Assembly: GCF_050908995.1 (NCBI RefSeq)
Contig: NC_135118.1
Coordinates: 1,302,001-1,366,000, forward strand
Direction: 5' to 3'
Source of the DNA: Andrena cerasifolii
Taxonomy: Eukaryota; Arthropoda; Insecta; Hymenoptera; Andrenidae
Length of the DNA: 64,000 nt
Every line of letters begins with the position of its first letter. Position 1 is the first letter of the stretch. The position numbers and the translations under genes were made by a program. The notes under the pieces are model-generated. The model was not told the origin of the DNA. It saw only the letters and a list, made by a program, of their open reading frames with translations, and ran no database searches. This document shows, one piece after another, positions 10,191 to 21,806 of this stretch.

Positions 10191-11770
10191 TTGCTGCTCG
10201 GAAAGTAGTCGTCAAAAAGACTACAACAATATATCCAATTAACTTAGATTTATTGATGCACTTAATCCCATAAAATACCCAGGTTATTCGCCTAAACGAG
10301 TGGTGGGAGGTCGAGATAAACTCGCGAACGCTTGCAAGCCGTTTCCTTATATCACTGCGGTGTTGCCATTCTGTCAGCGAGTTGAGACCATCGAGCGTGG
10401 CCGCCTGGCGGAAAAAGCGGGAACTACGCTTTACAAGAGCTACAGAAATCGGTTAACCAATTCGGAATGATGACTTTTTGAAAATGTTTCTTTTTCATTC
10501 TTTGTTACAAAAAGTTCTCAGTATTTCTTAGTGATCTTTCTAGTCACATTTTAAAGCATAAGTCCTTAGCTTTTACATAGAACAAAAATTAGCTGCGACT
10601 AGCTACTACTGGGAAAGTAAAAGGGATAAAAGTGCGGATATGCGAAAATGACCACTTTTTGCCCACTTCTGGAAACGAAAAATTCATGCAGGACCTGAAA
10701 AAACAAAACGAACAAACTTCTTTTTGGGAAAACAACTTTTTTGCAAGTAGAATTCATAGTATTGAAGTATTTTTACATAGGAAAAAGAAGATAACTTCTT
10801 GTAACATTTTGATTGACCGGATGGTCCGCCCTAAGGCATCGTATGATTTTAGTAGCGTTCTTAAATGGCTGTACCTTTGTTAAAATCCACCCCTTTTCGA
10901 TGAGGTTTGACTTACCTTAAAGACAAAGGATCACAGTTTGCGATAGAATACATAGAAAACATAAAAAATGTTGTTTGCACTCCGTAGCACTTGACAGACA
11001 TTAAGAAATTTCTACAGTTTGGCATACTTCTGTTTAAGGCGGATTTTACCCCCTGGATACCCATTTCCATACAAGTGGTTCAAAGCGTCGAAAAGTAGAA
11101 AGTTCAAATTTTAAAATGCTCTTTGTTTCATCTACGTTCGATGAATTTTAGCGAAGTTATGCGACTTTGAAGATTGAGCAAATTTGAAAATATTTATTTC
11201 CGCGTTTGAGATACAAACGCCCCGTAGTGGGTTATGGGGATATGTGTAAATAAGGTTTTTGGGTTTAGAGGGTTAACGAAATATGGGATTAGAGGTTTTG
11301 TAGTCTTGGGGTTAGAGAGTTTGACGTTATAAGTTTGTGGAAATAGGATATGTTGTGCTTATATGGCATTGTGCGGGTTTACAATATTTTTTTTGCAATT
11401 TACAGAAAAACTAGACGTTATGGGCCAAAACGGGTGGCGGATTTGAATTCAGCGATCCAAAATACATATAGGACAGGTGGTCCAGTTTGTGTAAATTAAA
11501 AAAAAAAATTGTGGTCCTGTGTAATATACCGTCACTCTCGAGTACCTACCGTCCTTTTAAGATAAGGGACATTTATATTTTCGTCTTAATATTAATATGC
11601 AAAAAAAATCTTTCTGGACAATCCGCTGGTGCTAGACGTTCTTCTTTTTTGAGAAAATATAAAAATATCGAGCAGCATGAAAATAAACTTCCTGAAATAA
11701 GAGCAAGAGTAGTTACTCGGCGGGCTTTGGAAATAAGTCCTATCACAGAAATGCGTTTATTGCAGCAATC
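10191..11770. other. No gene seen
   Basis: AT-rich sequence without recognisable coding or repeat structure. A 104-codon frame at 11487-11801 has no family I recognise; it abuts a Helentron-like tail and might be a relic of it. Confidence 0.4.
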
Positions 11771-12135
11771 TATCTATATAAAAGAAGAAGTGACTGACTG
11801 ACTGAGTAACTGACTCTTCAACGCCCAGCTCAAAGCGTTTAATATAGTTTTCATGACGTAGGTACCCACTAAAGAAGGATTTCCAGAAATTCCATCCCCA
11901 AGGGGGTGAAAAGGGGTAAAATGTATTTTCCCGCACTTCCTAATATCTCTTAGGCCCGATTAGATATCTACTTGGTTCTTACTCACAAAGATTACCCACA
12001 CAAATGCCTAAAACCCAATTTTAGGATGTTTCCCTAATCAACCCCTAAGGGGGTGGTGAAAGAGGGTGAAATTTGTTTCCATGGAGTCCTTAATATCCCG
12101 AAGCCCGAAGCGAAGCGCGGGTATATTTTGCTAGT
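11771..12135 (+). mobile_element. Helentron/Helitron-like 3' end
   Basis: The segment begins with a TGACTGACTGACTG run, has AGGGGGTGAAAAGGGG-type blocks, and ends with GCCCGAAGCGAAGCGCGGG then TATATTTTGCTAGT. An ending of GC-rich stem followed shortly by CTAGT is the usual 3' signature of non-autonomous Helitrons/Helentrons in insects. The 5' end was not found. Confidence 0.45.
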
Positions 12136-12441
12136 CCTTACTAAAGTTGTTTGAGAACTTTCTCATCAATAGATGGAATACCTCAATCATTGCTCTCAAA
12201 AACGACAGGTAAGTTTTCACCGCTCAAACGACACTTCCCAATAGGACCACAAAACGATTGTTGACCTGTAGGTTAACCTTCTAAATGCTCAAATAAATAT
12301 CTGAATGGAAACACATTGAAGTGTAATATTCAAATAATCTATTAGAAATGTGTTTTAAGAATCATTTCGATATTGTGAATTAGATCCAGAATTCTTCCAT
12401 CCAGTATTAGTTACTGTTCTATCACAATCAACGACATCTAA

Positions 12442-12510
12442 AGGTTGAATCTCGTAAGTGCAACTGGCCGCTACAGCCGGCGGCCAATCGCACTTACGAG
12501 ATTCAGCCTT
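12442..12510. repeat. Strong hairpin
   Basis: GAATCTCGTAAGTGC and GCACTTACGAGATTC form a perfect 15-bp stem, extended by AGG/CCT-type and GGCCGC/GCGGCC pairs, around a short GC-rich loop at about 12472-12482. No T-run follows, so it is not a terminator; most likely a small MITE. Confidence 0.85.
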
Positions 12511-12595
12511 AACCATCACTCTGTGTACCAATAGTATAACGTTAACCGTGTACAGGGGTGTAATTACACCCCACGCATTTTCACTCCCAAATGTA

Positions 12596-13788
12596 CAGGG
12601 TGTCCCACTAAGGAGTGGACAGCGCGATATCTCTTAAAGTATTGTCGATAAAAATATAAAAAAAATAGGGAATTGCATGGTTCGAGGGGGCCCATTTATT
12701 AGCGCGAACGAATTTTGTTTTCGATTATTATTTTAAAAGATACGATGGTCAAGTTCGGTTTTTCAAATGGAACTATTTTTTTTTTTGAAGACCTGAGTTG
12801 ATAGTACGTTCCAAGACAAATTTAATAAGCTTTAATGTATACACTTTATTTCCACTGGTTTTTAAGATATTGCGCTTGCAAATTTACTGATTTTCACTGC
12901 AAGAAACCCCTCTGGAATGGCAAAAACCGGGGGTGGTCTTACTGGCGCCACGGGTGGCACTGCCTGTTGAAATGGATACTTACCTGCCAAAGGTCTACGC
13001 CAGAAATGGCAGGCCCAAAGGCTGGACAATTCTTTTCCGTCAGAAATGCTACTTAGGTAGGTACATCTGCGGTATCGAGAAGCGCATCGTTACTTTTATT
13101 TCGCACTTGCTTCTACGCTCGGATGGCCGATTCTTTTGGGGGGGATGCAAGTTGGATTGGTTAGGTCAGGAGGAGTGAAAGTTGCTAGACTAAATTTCAA
13201 CCATAGGGAGCAGATTGTATCAGAACTAATCGGATTTGCATCCCTCCCAAAAGAACCGGCCATCCGAGCGTAGAAGCAAATGTGAAATAAAAGTAACGAT
13301 GCGCTTCTCGATACCGCAGATGTACCTACCTAAGTAGCATTTCTGACGGAAAAGAATTGTCCAGCCTTTGGGCCTGCCATTTCTGGCGTAGACCTTTGGC
13401 AGGTAAGTATCCATTTCAACAGGCAGTGCCACCCGTGGCGCCAGTAAGACCGCCCCCGGTTTTTGCCATTCCAGAGGGGTTTCTTGCAGTGAAAATCAGT
13501 AAATTTGCAAGCGCAATATTTTAAAAACCAGTGGAAATAAAGTGTATACATTAAAGCTTATTGAATTTGTCTTGGAACGCACTATCAACTCAGGTCTTCA
13601 AAAAAAAATAGTTCCATTTGAAAAACCGAACTTGACCATCGTATCATTTAAAATAATAATCGAAAACAAAATTCGTTCGCGCTAATAAATGGGCCCCCTC
13701 GAACCATGCAATTCCCTATTTTTTTTATATTTTTATCGACAATACTTTAAGAGATATCGCGCTGTCCACTCCTTAGTGGGACACCCTG
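12596..13788. mobile_element. Fold-back family A, copy 1 (1193 bp)
   Basis: The element begins CAGGGTGTCCCACTAAGG and ends with its complement, flanked by TA on both sides (12594-12595, 13789-13790) as for Tc1/mariner-type elements. The two arms (about 12596-13160 and 13230-13788) are near-perfect inverted copies around a loop of about 70 bp. Mirror-image 70-80-codon frames in both arms follow from the symmetry and resemble no transposase. Other copies are at 27247-28437 and 60351-61416. Confidence 0.93.
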
Positions 13789-14089
13789 TATTATAAAGCA
13801 GAAGTGTTTCGTATGTTTGTGTGTTTGTCTGTCGCCTCAAAACTTTCGAACGGTAAACTCGGGGGTCACGAAATGTACCTCGGTTCATTATGCCTGGCTA
13901 ATCCAGATAAATGTGACTATTTTCACCAAAAAAACTAAAAAAATTGTTTTTCTTTTATAAAATCAGAATCTAAATTTCGGGAGAAGCCGAGTTTTTGCCT
14001 CGATTTTTCTTTCCCAGAGGCAACTTTTCCGTACTAGGCTGTTTCGAGTTTCGATAATTGGATTTTTTCGGCCCACTCTAATGTACAGG

Positions 14090-15085
14090 ATGACCCAGAA
14101 TTGAGGGACATCCCGGAACATGCAATATCCTGATGCAAAAAGACATCAAAAAGTCCTTAACCGTTTTGGGATCTGGGGTTTCGTTTTCGAGATATTAAGA
14201 TAAAAGCCCAAGCAATCAGAGCGCGAGCCTTCCGCTGGAGCTCCCGCGCTAGCGTGGCCGCGCGCCGGGCCGCGCTGCGACTACGAACAAGCAAGGCGGC
14301 ATGCATCGAAGGAAATTGCGTAGGATGGCAAATGAGAAAGACGTAACAAATAAAATCTAACCTTTTGCCATGGTTTGTTTGCCATTTAAAGTGAATCATG
14401 TGTAACGTAAGAAGACGAATACACAGTTGTTTTTTTTTTAGAAGAATCGAAAGTAATAATTTTTTGGAGTGAGAGGATAAGGATCACGTAAATTTCCTTT
14501 TTTAATAACGTACAAACGAAAAGGTATGCAATAGGGAACGAACGAAAAGTGATCGTAGTTGGTTATTATGATAAAAATCCGTAGTTCAATAACGGCTAAC
14601 ACTGTTGTTGATAATGAATAAGGCCGTTTAAAAACAGCGAAGAAATATTTACCTACGGAAATTTTGAGAATTATCGCCGGAAAGAAGCCATAGCCTGCGT
14701 TAAATTTAAAAAATAATAGTCGCCAATAATGTAACAAAAACTCATCCTTTCGGAAATTCACCTGCAGTTTGAAAACCTGTGTCACTACGTCACTGAACCG
14801 ATCCTATCTCGGGTATACGATACCACCGTTAAGGATCGCAACGTCAAGTGCGTCCGGGTTAATGTCCGAATATTTACTTCAGTGCGCGGCTACTACTAAC
14901 ACTGATCACTTAATTTATTTTTCATGGAACGTGTTGTTCCTACGTAATAAAAATTGGTGAAAATGAAGTTTTACTTGGTGTTTGGAACCGTGGGTATTCC
15001 CGCGCAAATTGTAATCCTGTTGAACAGAAGGTTCACCCAGAACATCGCGTAATACTCTTGAGCAGAGAACATTTCTGCCACGTGA
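14090..15085 (+). mobile_element. Fold-back family B: diverged left arm
   Basis: Begins TACAGGATGACCCAGAATTG and then follows the family B arm (AATCAGAGCGCGAGCC, CGAACAAGCAAGGCGGCATG, CACTTAATTTATTTTTCATG, CAGAACATCGCGTAATAC). The last 100 bp is a minus-strand relic of the DUF4817-type ORF. This copy is more diverged than those at 31-34 kb. Its right end abuts LINE sequence. Confidence 0.75.
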
Positions 15086-16384
15086 ATGTAATATACTTTT
15101 CCCGATAGGGATGCCACAGTACAGTAAGTGGGGAACGACTAATGCGTTGTACAGGGTGATTAAGGTACCGGGATTAACGAAATCTACCGATGCACGCATA
15201 ATGAAGCCAAGCATTCTAGCCGCTTGATTTCTAATATTATAGTAGTGCTGAGAAAACGATAACGAAGAATTGAAGGTAACTCCGAGGTCACGCATACTAT
15301 TGATAGAGTCCACTAAGGTACGATTAAGTGAAAACTCAGTAAAATGCAAAACGTGACACTTGGAAATATTCAATGTCATCTCTTTAACCCTGCACCAGTC
15401 GCAAAGCCTATTGAGATCACCCTGAACAAGATTTACATTCTCGACAATCGCAATTCTTTTAAATATCTTCAGGTCATCGGCGTAAAGCAGGAAAAGACTG
15501 TGGTACGCCAGAAGTGGATTGATAAGTCCTCGAAAGGCTACCTTTAAATTTGACCGTTTGGTGTCTATTCGTTAAGTAACTCGATAGCCATCCAAGTAAA
15601 TTGCCTCGGATACCAATAGCATTTAGTTTTCGTAAAAGGACCGAGTGTTTGACAGTGTCAAAGGCTTTACGAAAGTCAGTATAAATAGAGTCAACTTGAT
15701 AACCACGCTCAAGTTCATTTACAATATAATGATGGTACAATAGAAGATTCGTGGTAGTTGAGCGACCCAAAACGAAACCATGCTGCTCTTTAATGATGAT
15801 ATTCTTACTGAGAGCTTATCCGTAATAATACTTTCGAAAACACGAGGCATGACATTCAAGATACTAAGTGGCCTGTAATTCGAAATATGAGACTTATCGT
15901 TTGCCTTGAAAATAGGTGGTACAATACTGCCCTTTCACTTTGACGGAAAAATGCCAGATCTCAATGACATGTTGAAAATAATGCACAAGATCCTGGCGAT
16001 GATGTATCTACATTATTTAAAGAAGATAGGTGGAATAGGGTCATCGCCCGGTCCTTTGTTGACATAAAGAGAGGAAATTTTATGAAAAACTTCACCAATA
16101 CTAATGGATAGGTCAGAGGCATCAATATAGTGGTTAGAATTGAAAGATTTAGTGCATGGGCTATCGCGAACATATACCGATTGAAAGAAAGACGCAAAGC
16201 TATTAGTAATATCCAAACTATTGTGAAAATACTGACCGTTAAAGTGCATCGATTGCGGAAGAGAAAGATCTTTATTTCTCGAATTAATAAATTTCCAAAA
16301 ACTTTTAATGTTAGTTGAAGTCGTCCTTTCGACTCTGCATACATGTTCGTGCCAGCTTTTCCTTACGGCAGTTTTGCATTGAGC
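15086..16384 (-). pseudogene. Jockey/CR1-group LINE reverse transcriptase, degenerate
   Basis: Several minus-strand frames give consecutive parts of one non-LTR RT: the endonuclease-RT linker with NKGPGDDPIPP (16384-16013), the ISNYRPLSIL motif (about 15890-15860), DFRKAFDTVKHSVLLRKL and SGVPQ (15770-15500), LLYADD with the intact Asp pair (near 15490-15473), then SMRDLGVTF...LGFIMR toward the C-terminus (to about 15086). Breaks include a stop after PIPPIFFK, a frameshift near 15800, and a deletion of about 20 codons between SGVPQ and YADD. The 3' end is lost where family B fold-back sequence begins. The fragment at 44177-45890 carries the upstream part of a similar LINE. Confidence 0.88.
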
Positions 16385-16408
16385 CCTCAGGGCCGAAAAC
16401 TAGTGGTA

Positions 16409-16546
16409 AAAATGACCAACTCGCCAACAACGGAGGGCTCGAGCCAGCAGACCAGTCCTCCGGAAACTGCACCCAGCGCAGGGAGCAGCCTGCCAAGAAT
16501 TATGCCCGGCGCGGGGATCAGCTTGATAGCCCCGGAGTTGACGCCG
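16409..16546 (+). pseudogene. gypsy-2 gag, 5' part
   Basis: A frame with MTNSPTTEGS... and a Pro/Ser/Thr-rich stretch runs up to the Transib-like insertion at 16547. The codon phase at the break fits the frame that resumes with ATG at 17616, once one copy of the 5-bp target duplication is discounted. It is called Gag because of what follows; the N-terminal part alone is not diagnostic. Confidence 0.55.
16542..16546 (+). repeat. Target site duplication, left copy
   Basis: CGCCG immediately before CACAGTG; an identical CGCCG follows the other end at 17611-17615. Confidence 0.85.
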
Positions 16547-17610
16547 CACAGTGGTTAGAATATGGAAAAAAAACCCTAAATTATGAAAGTCGGATATTTA
16601 GGTATCGATTATTATTTCCTGGTAGTCAATGAAATAATGTATCTTGCTATGAAAATGAATATATGTTTTTCTCTTTAATATGGAAGAAAAATGCATCTGA
16701 AGTAGACCTATCATATTCTAGCTGGATTCTGACAGATTTCTAACCAAGGTTTAGACATTTTTCTTTCAATTTTGGGGATATTTATAATGAAATGTATTGT
16801 GTATTATAAACGTGTATAGTATCAGTTTATGCATGACGTAAATAGTTTTCAAAAATATATAACCAAAATCATGTTTTCGAGAGTGAAAGAAAGGTACATA
16901 TAATTTCAGATTGGGTTTCGTTAGGCTTACAAAATAAGCTACACGTTCCTACCTTCTCTTGATGATATATTTTGAAAGTAGATACCATCACATAACTGTC
17001 CTGCAAAAATCAGCTGCTACTTCTTGCAACTAGCTGATATTAATGTTTAATGTGTAAGAACGCATAAGATTTCAGGGGGTACAGCAGGACTCCCGAATAG
17101 ATTCACGGCTCTTCGCTGCGCGTTTCGAATGATTTTCGATCTTGTACAAAATTGTTATTCTCATAGGAATGCTTTCCAACAAAACGATTTATCACTATGT
17201 CAAATGTGTATATTGCAAATCATGTGATATTCATAAAAGGAAATTCGAAGCCACGCAATGCAAAAAATCGTTAGTAATACCTGGGAATGCTCTCGTGAGA
17301 TGGAAACAACAAGTATAAACTATAAAGCAGTGTTTTTATTTTTTGTTTTAAAGATTTTCGTCGCCTAATCTTGAATTGCTGCAAGCAAATTTTTCTACGT
17401 GTGTTAAAATATTAATTTATAACGGCATTACTATTTGCGAAAAAGTCATATTAAATTACTTCTTTAAGATTATAATCTTAAGTTTGATGTTTAAGAAGTA
17501 ATGTGAAAAAAATAATTAAAAAATATTCAGAAATGATGAGTTATGAGTTTATGAGTTTTATGAGAATTATGAGTTTTTTGCACTTATCCCCTATGCGTCC
17601 GACCACTGTG
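16547..17610. mobile_element. Non-autonomous Transib-like transposon (1064 bp)
   Basis: Both ends begin CACAGTGGT in inverted orientation, with 5-bp duplicates of CGCCG outside. Transib elements make 5-bp GC-rich target duplications, and their ends resemble V(D)J recombination signals. Here CACAGTG is the exact RSS heptamer. On the left it is followed by a 12-bp spacer and AAAAAAAAC; on the right by a 23-bp spacer and CAAAAAACT. The interior is AT-rich with no transposase frame, so mobilisation would need enzyme in trans. A hAT (8-bp duplication) or CACTA (3-bp) reading fits less well. Confidence 0.78.
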
Positions 17611-17615
17611 CGCCG
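17611..17615 (+). repeat. Target site duplication, right copy
   Basis: CGCCG after the CACTGTG end; identical to 16542-16546. Confidence 0.85.
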
Positions 17616-18440
17616 ATGGAACGGATACGGAGGTGGGGGACCCGCTATGTTCGCGGCCTAGGGGCCGCCGAATTCTTACAACGTCTGGGAGACCTCCAGC
17701 ATGGCTACATGGTCACCCTCAACCAGATAATCCGGATCCTCTCCGAGATTTTAAAAAGGAGAGCGCTAGGCTGGTACAGACTCCGCCGGGCCGAATGGCA
17801 GTCATGGAGCGATTTTGTAATCGACTTTTGAGCCTTCTTCATGGTCGCCGAAGACGAGGACGATCTCGAGGAAACAATCACTCGGGGCGTCTAGCGAACA
17901 AATGAAACTGCCACCGATTTTGTGCTGGACCTGCTCCCGCTTTTGCAACAATACAGCCGGAACAGTAGGCCCGGCAAGTATATAGTCTCCGCCCGGAGTA
18001 CCGCCGGAACATTGGGCGAGACGATTTTACAAATCTACCGCAATTGCTAAAACTGGCCGCGGCCCAAGACCAAGTCGCGGCCGAAGAAAAAGCAGTCAAA
18101 CCCGAGCGGCGCCCAGAACGGATTACGGGACCAACCCGCAGTAGCGGCCTTGCGAAGGTACAGGCCGAATACGACCGGGAGACCAGCTGCTGCATATGCG
18201 GCCAGCGAAGACACCGCCGCCAAGAGTGCAGACGAGCAAGCCCGCTCTTCTGTTCATACTGTGGCACGGCCGGACGCACTACCTGGGATTGTGCTTGCAA
18301 CCCCATCTCGGGAAACGGAGCAGGGCGCGGCCCTCGAGGCGACCGGCAAAACGCCCCGACACCCACGCTTCGATCGACCAATTGGAGGGGGACACCAGAT
18401 TGCACCTCGCCTTTCAAGTCGGAAACCTACGCTGGTGGGC
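17616..18440 (+). pseudogene. gypsy-2 gag, 3' part with two zinc knuckles
   Basis: The frame from 17616 gives AAEFLQRLGDLQ ... EILKRRALGWYR, the usual gypsy Gag core, and stops at 17829-17831. The rest is scattered over frames. At 18044-18445 a frame carries CCICGQRRHRRQEC and CSYCGTAGRTTWDC, two CCHC-type nucleic-acid-binding knuckles. At least two stops and one frameshift separate the parts. Confidence 0.75.
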
Positions 18441-18835
18441 TTTAGTCGAAACAGGTGCAACGAGATCGTTCATCCGACCAGACGTCGCCACTGCCTGCCA
18501 GTGGCGTGGATACGAACTCACACCGGCTACGTTCACGGCCAGCATCGCCGATGGCGCAGAAGTGCCACTGCAAGGGGAGATGACCTTTTCTGCCAGCATC
18601 AACGGACAGGGAGTCACATACACGTACGCTGTACTCCCTGCTTATCGCAAGCTGCGCTCCTGGAGATCGACGTCTTGACCAAGTTGGGCCTGGAAGTGCA
18701 AATCGGCGCCCACCGGTGGAATCGTCACGCCGAAACCGCCCCCGGTGTCCATAAATGCACGCCGGCGCAAGAAGCCGCACTGCAACTGTTCGCGCACCGA
18801 ATGGACCGGAGTTTGCGAGCACGTGTTCCACAATG
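18400..18835 (+). pseudogene. gypsy-2 protease region
   Basis: A frame ending at 18678 contains WALVETGATRSFI, corresponding to the aspartic protease active site (D-T-G-A) with the catalytic Asp replaced by Glu (codon GAA). A following frame has IDVLTKLGLEVQIG, the usual protease-RT linker. A frameshift lies between them near 18650. Confidence 0.75.
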
Positions 18836-18839
18836 AGAC

Positions 18840-19690
18840 TGGACTGCAGAGAGTCAAGTCAACGGAGGGCATAAATCTCCGTCTTGATTTTTCTCAACAC
18901 TGTGTTGCAACATGCACCCTTACTACGATTTACCGTGGTAAAGGAGAATAAATTGGTTGAAGCAGACGTTGAAAAAACAATAACAATAAAAGTATATTAA
19001 TAAAAGAACATGTGTAAATGTTGTACAAGTGAATAAGTATTTTGCGAAAAGATGACTTCACACCGCGTTATTGCGACTTCGGATCTTTGGTGTTCGATCT
19101 GTTGGATTTGACGTTTTGTCGTGAACTAACTGTTCGGAAATCTTGTATCGTTAAAGTAAGCTCGGATTTTCGTTGATTGGGTAGATGACAGAGTGGGCGG
19201 TTGCAAGTAATTATTTCCTATTGGTTATAGTTTGAAATCAAGGAACCGCCCTTACATTTTCGAGGGAGTCGTGGTGGAGGAAAAGGTTTCTTAGCAGGGT
19301 GGTACGTACACGTGAAATTCATAACTGTGCGAGTTCGAGGATTATTTTGGCCGCGTTGATCTATTGAATATCTACCGACGGTATGGTTTTTATGACCCGG
19401 CAATTTGGTACGCCGTAGTACTGCGCGGACGAGACCGGTGGCCGACCAGATGTTGGGACCACGTACCTTTTTTTTCTAAAATATTACCAGCTAACGAATA
19501 TTGCTGAAGTTGTAAAACGAAAGTAGACACGGTTATGCGGAAACACGGAGGACCGAGTCCCGTTACAAGAAGACAATGCAATGGAGAAAACTTATTCCTA
19601 AAGGGATTTGAGAATCATATAGTCGGATATAAAATACTTAAAGCTACGATCCTAATCTTAGCTACGCCATTAGCGCGACGCCCGCATGTC
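18840..19690. other. Insertion or unrelated sequence inside gypsy-2
   Basis: Between the protease linker and the RT this stretch has lower GC, no gypsy-like reading frame and no recognised family. Its terminal repeats could not be defined. Confidence 0.4.
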
Positions 19691-19729
19691 ATTGCAACAT
19701 TATTTATTAGTTTATGTGAGTGCTCAACA

Positions 19730-20465
19730 GCAACAGCTCCTGAACGAGGAGCTACCGCCACTCCGGCAGTTGCGCGATTCATCCCGCCTCGCCGAGCACC
19801 GCATCCGCCTGACGAAGACGGAACCAATAAAGCAACGGTACACGCCCCGCAACCCGGCTATGGAGGCTCTAATTAATGAGGCCGTGGACCAGATGCTGGG
19901 GGGCCGGGATAATTGAGCCCTCCATAAGCCCGTGGAGCTCTCCCGTGATGATGGTGGCAAAGACAAGCAGTAAGAGGAAGAAGCGATTCTGCATCGACTT
20001 CCGACGAGTAAACACCGTCACCGAAACGGACGCGTACGCCCTGTCGCAGGTACAAGCCACGTTAGATAAACTGCACGAGGCGCGGTACATTTCCACCCTC
20101 GACCTCGCAAACGGATATTGGCAAGTGCCATTGGCCAAAGAGAGTAGACCGATAACGGCTTTTACCATTCCCGGACGCGGGTTATATCAATTCCGCGTTA
20201 TGCCGTTCGGTCTTCACTCGGCGCCCGCCACATTCCAACGCATGCTAGATAGTATCATCGGACCCAGCCTGGAGCCAAGGGCCTTTGCATACTTCGATAA
20301 CATTATCGTCCTTGGCCGAACGTTCGAGGAGCATTTGGACAATCTCCGCGAGGTATTGCGCCGTTTGCGGCAGACGGGGCTCCGACTAAATAAGGAGAAA
20401 TGCCAGTTTTGCCAAACCGAATTACAGTACCTCGGACACATCTTCTCGGAGCAAGGGATCAATGT
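19730..20465 (+). pseudogene. gypsy-2 reverse transcriptase
   Basis: Frames 19686-19916 and 19876-20664 join across a one-base shift in the G-run at about 19898-19904. The RT shows SPWSSPVMMV, FCIDFRRVN, LDLANGYWQV, FRVMPFGL and SAPATFQRMLD. The catalytic box is YFDN instead of Y-x-D-D, so one metal-binding Asp is lost. RT homology ends at about 20459 and the ORF then runs on into unrelated sequence. Confidence 0.88.
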
Positions 20466-21237
20466 GTCATATGTGTATGCACACACAGGAACCTTCGGTA
20501 GCGTCGGCATAACTTGGCTTGCTTTCGGCTGCTATCGTCACTTATGTCGGCGGGTGGGGATACGAACAAGCGCGCTCGCTTCCGCGGGAACGACCGACAG
20601 TGCGACACATGTTGTAGCCTTATTTTTCCGAAACGGTACCTTCATACTTAAAGGCCACCGATAAGAAATTATCACAGCGGGTTCCGGTGGTACTCAAAAG
20701 AATCGGCAGTCTCTCCGCTTTAAAATGAGCTTAAGACATTGATGTTCCAGTTATCCCTCGCGAAGATACAGCGAGATGAAGAAAAAATGGAATTTGTGCA
20801 ATGTTTAAGCATATTTTGGAAAGGACAAACTTCCTTTCACGGAGACTATTCATCGGTCGATCACGGTCGAACTGCTCTGCCGCTTTGCAGTTTTGCCTTT
20901 CGAAGCTGTTTGGGAGCAGTCGTTGGGTGTTTATTACGGTTTGAGGAGAGTCCTATCTCTATAAACAGAGCCATAACAATTCCCAGACCCGGCGACCGTC
21001 TGGAAAATTGGGCCCACTCTCACACAATAGGGGCACTGTGTGGCACCTCTACGAAATTAAATATTTACCACAACGTATCTCACGTTGCCACGGGTCATTC
21101 ACTTGTACTTCACAAACTTGTACTTCACGAAATTCCCGAAATCAGCGATTTTCGACCTTATTCTGCGATCTTTAAGCGTGTATACCTCAGAGCAACGTTA
21201 ACCGATTTTGATGAAATTTTAGGCATGTATATAACTT
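20466..21237. other. No gene seen
   Basis: A 166-codon frame (20739-21239) has no recognised similarity and low-complexity-free but unconvincing composition; treated as chance. Confidence 0.4.
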
Positions 21238-21490
21238 AATTCAATCTACAAACGGTTTTTTTTTTAATTTTCATTACAGGCTCATATAAAAAAGTTGAAA
21301 AATCGACCTTTACTATTTTTTTGCTACTCCGACCAATTGCATATTTCTTCAAAACGACGAAACACGTCACTTAGCAAACTAATCCCTCTAGCTTCTCAAG
21401 AAAACTCATGTCGTTTGGACCGATTCTAAAAAAGTTATGCGATTTGAAAAAGTGTCCAAATACTTCTTTTATTAACTGCATATTGTATAG
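21238..21490 (+). repeat. Dispersed repeat, copy 1
   Basis: Shares TTTTCATTACAGGC-type start, TCAAAACGACGAAACACG and ACTCATGTCGTTTGGACC with a copy at about 34735-34985, in the same orientation and diverged. No coding capacity. Confidence 0.7.
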
Positions 21491-21806
21491 AGAAAAGTTA
21501 TTCAAAATCATGGCCTCCGACAACATATTTCGAGGACATTGGAACCGGTGCTGACGACTCCATTTCCAATAATTCCCTGATATTTTATATTATATGATAA
21601 AATTAAAATATATTTAATTTATGATTACATTATAAAGATTTTAACACGCCAAACATAAACTTAAATTTAATTCAAAAGATAAGAAGGTTTTTCATTGCTG
21701 GAAGTTTATTATTCTTTCTAAATAATAAATGTACATACTAAACTTATGTAAATTATGGTGAAGCTTTGTGAAACAGTATGTTTCAATAAGATAAATATAA
21801 TTGCTA

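Larger units (their letters stand above)
16388..20465 (+). mobile_element. Second Ty3/gypsy element, dead and internally disrupted
   Basis: Plus-strand gag (16409-16546, resuming at 17616), zinc knuckles, protease and RT occur in the expected order but are broken by a Transib-like insertion in gag (16547-17610), several stops and frameshifts, and about 850 bp of unrelated sequence between protease and RT (about 18840-19690). Homology ends abruptly after YLGHIFSEQGI at about 20459. No LTRs were recognised. High GC in the coding parts contrasts with the AT-rich insertion. Confidence 0.85.

Noticed and set aside
12442..12510. Hairpin as a transcription terminator or tRNA
   Set aside because: No T-run, no tRNA arm pattern, and bacterial-type terminators are not expected here.
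12835..13551. Mirror-image 70-80-codon frames in the family A fold-backs
   Set aside because: They recur only because the arms are inverted copies, shift frame between copies, and resemble no transposase.
18150..18836. 228-codon plus-strand ORF as a separate gene
   Set aside because: It is a frame-shifted reading of the gypsy-2 gag/protease region.
20739..21239. 166-codon plus-strand ORF
   Set aside because: No recognisable domain; overlaps the start of a non-coding dispersed repeat.
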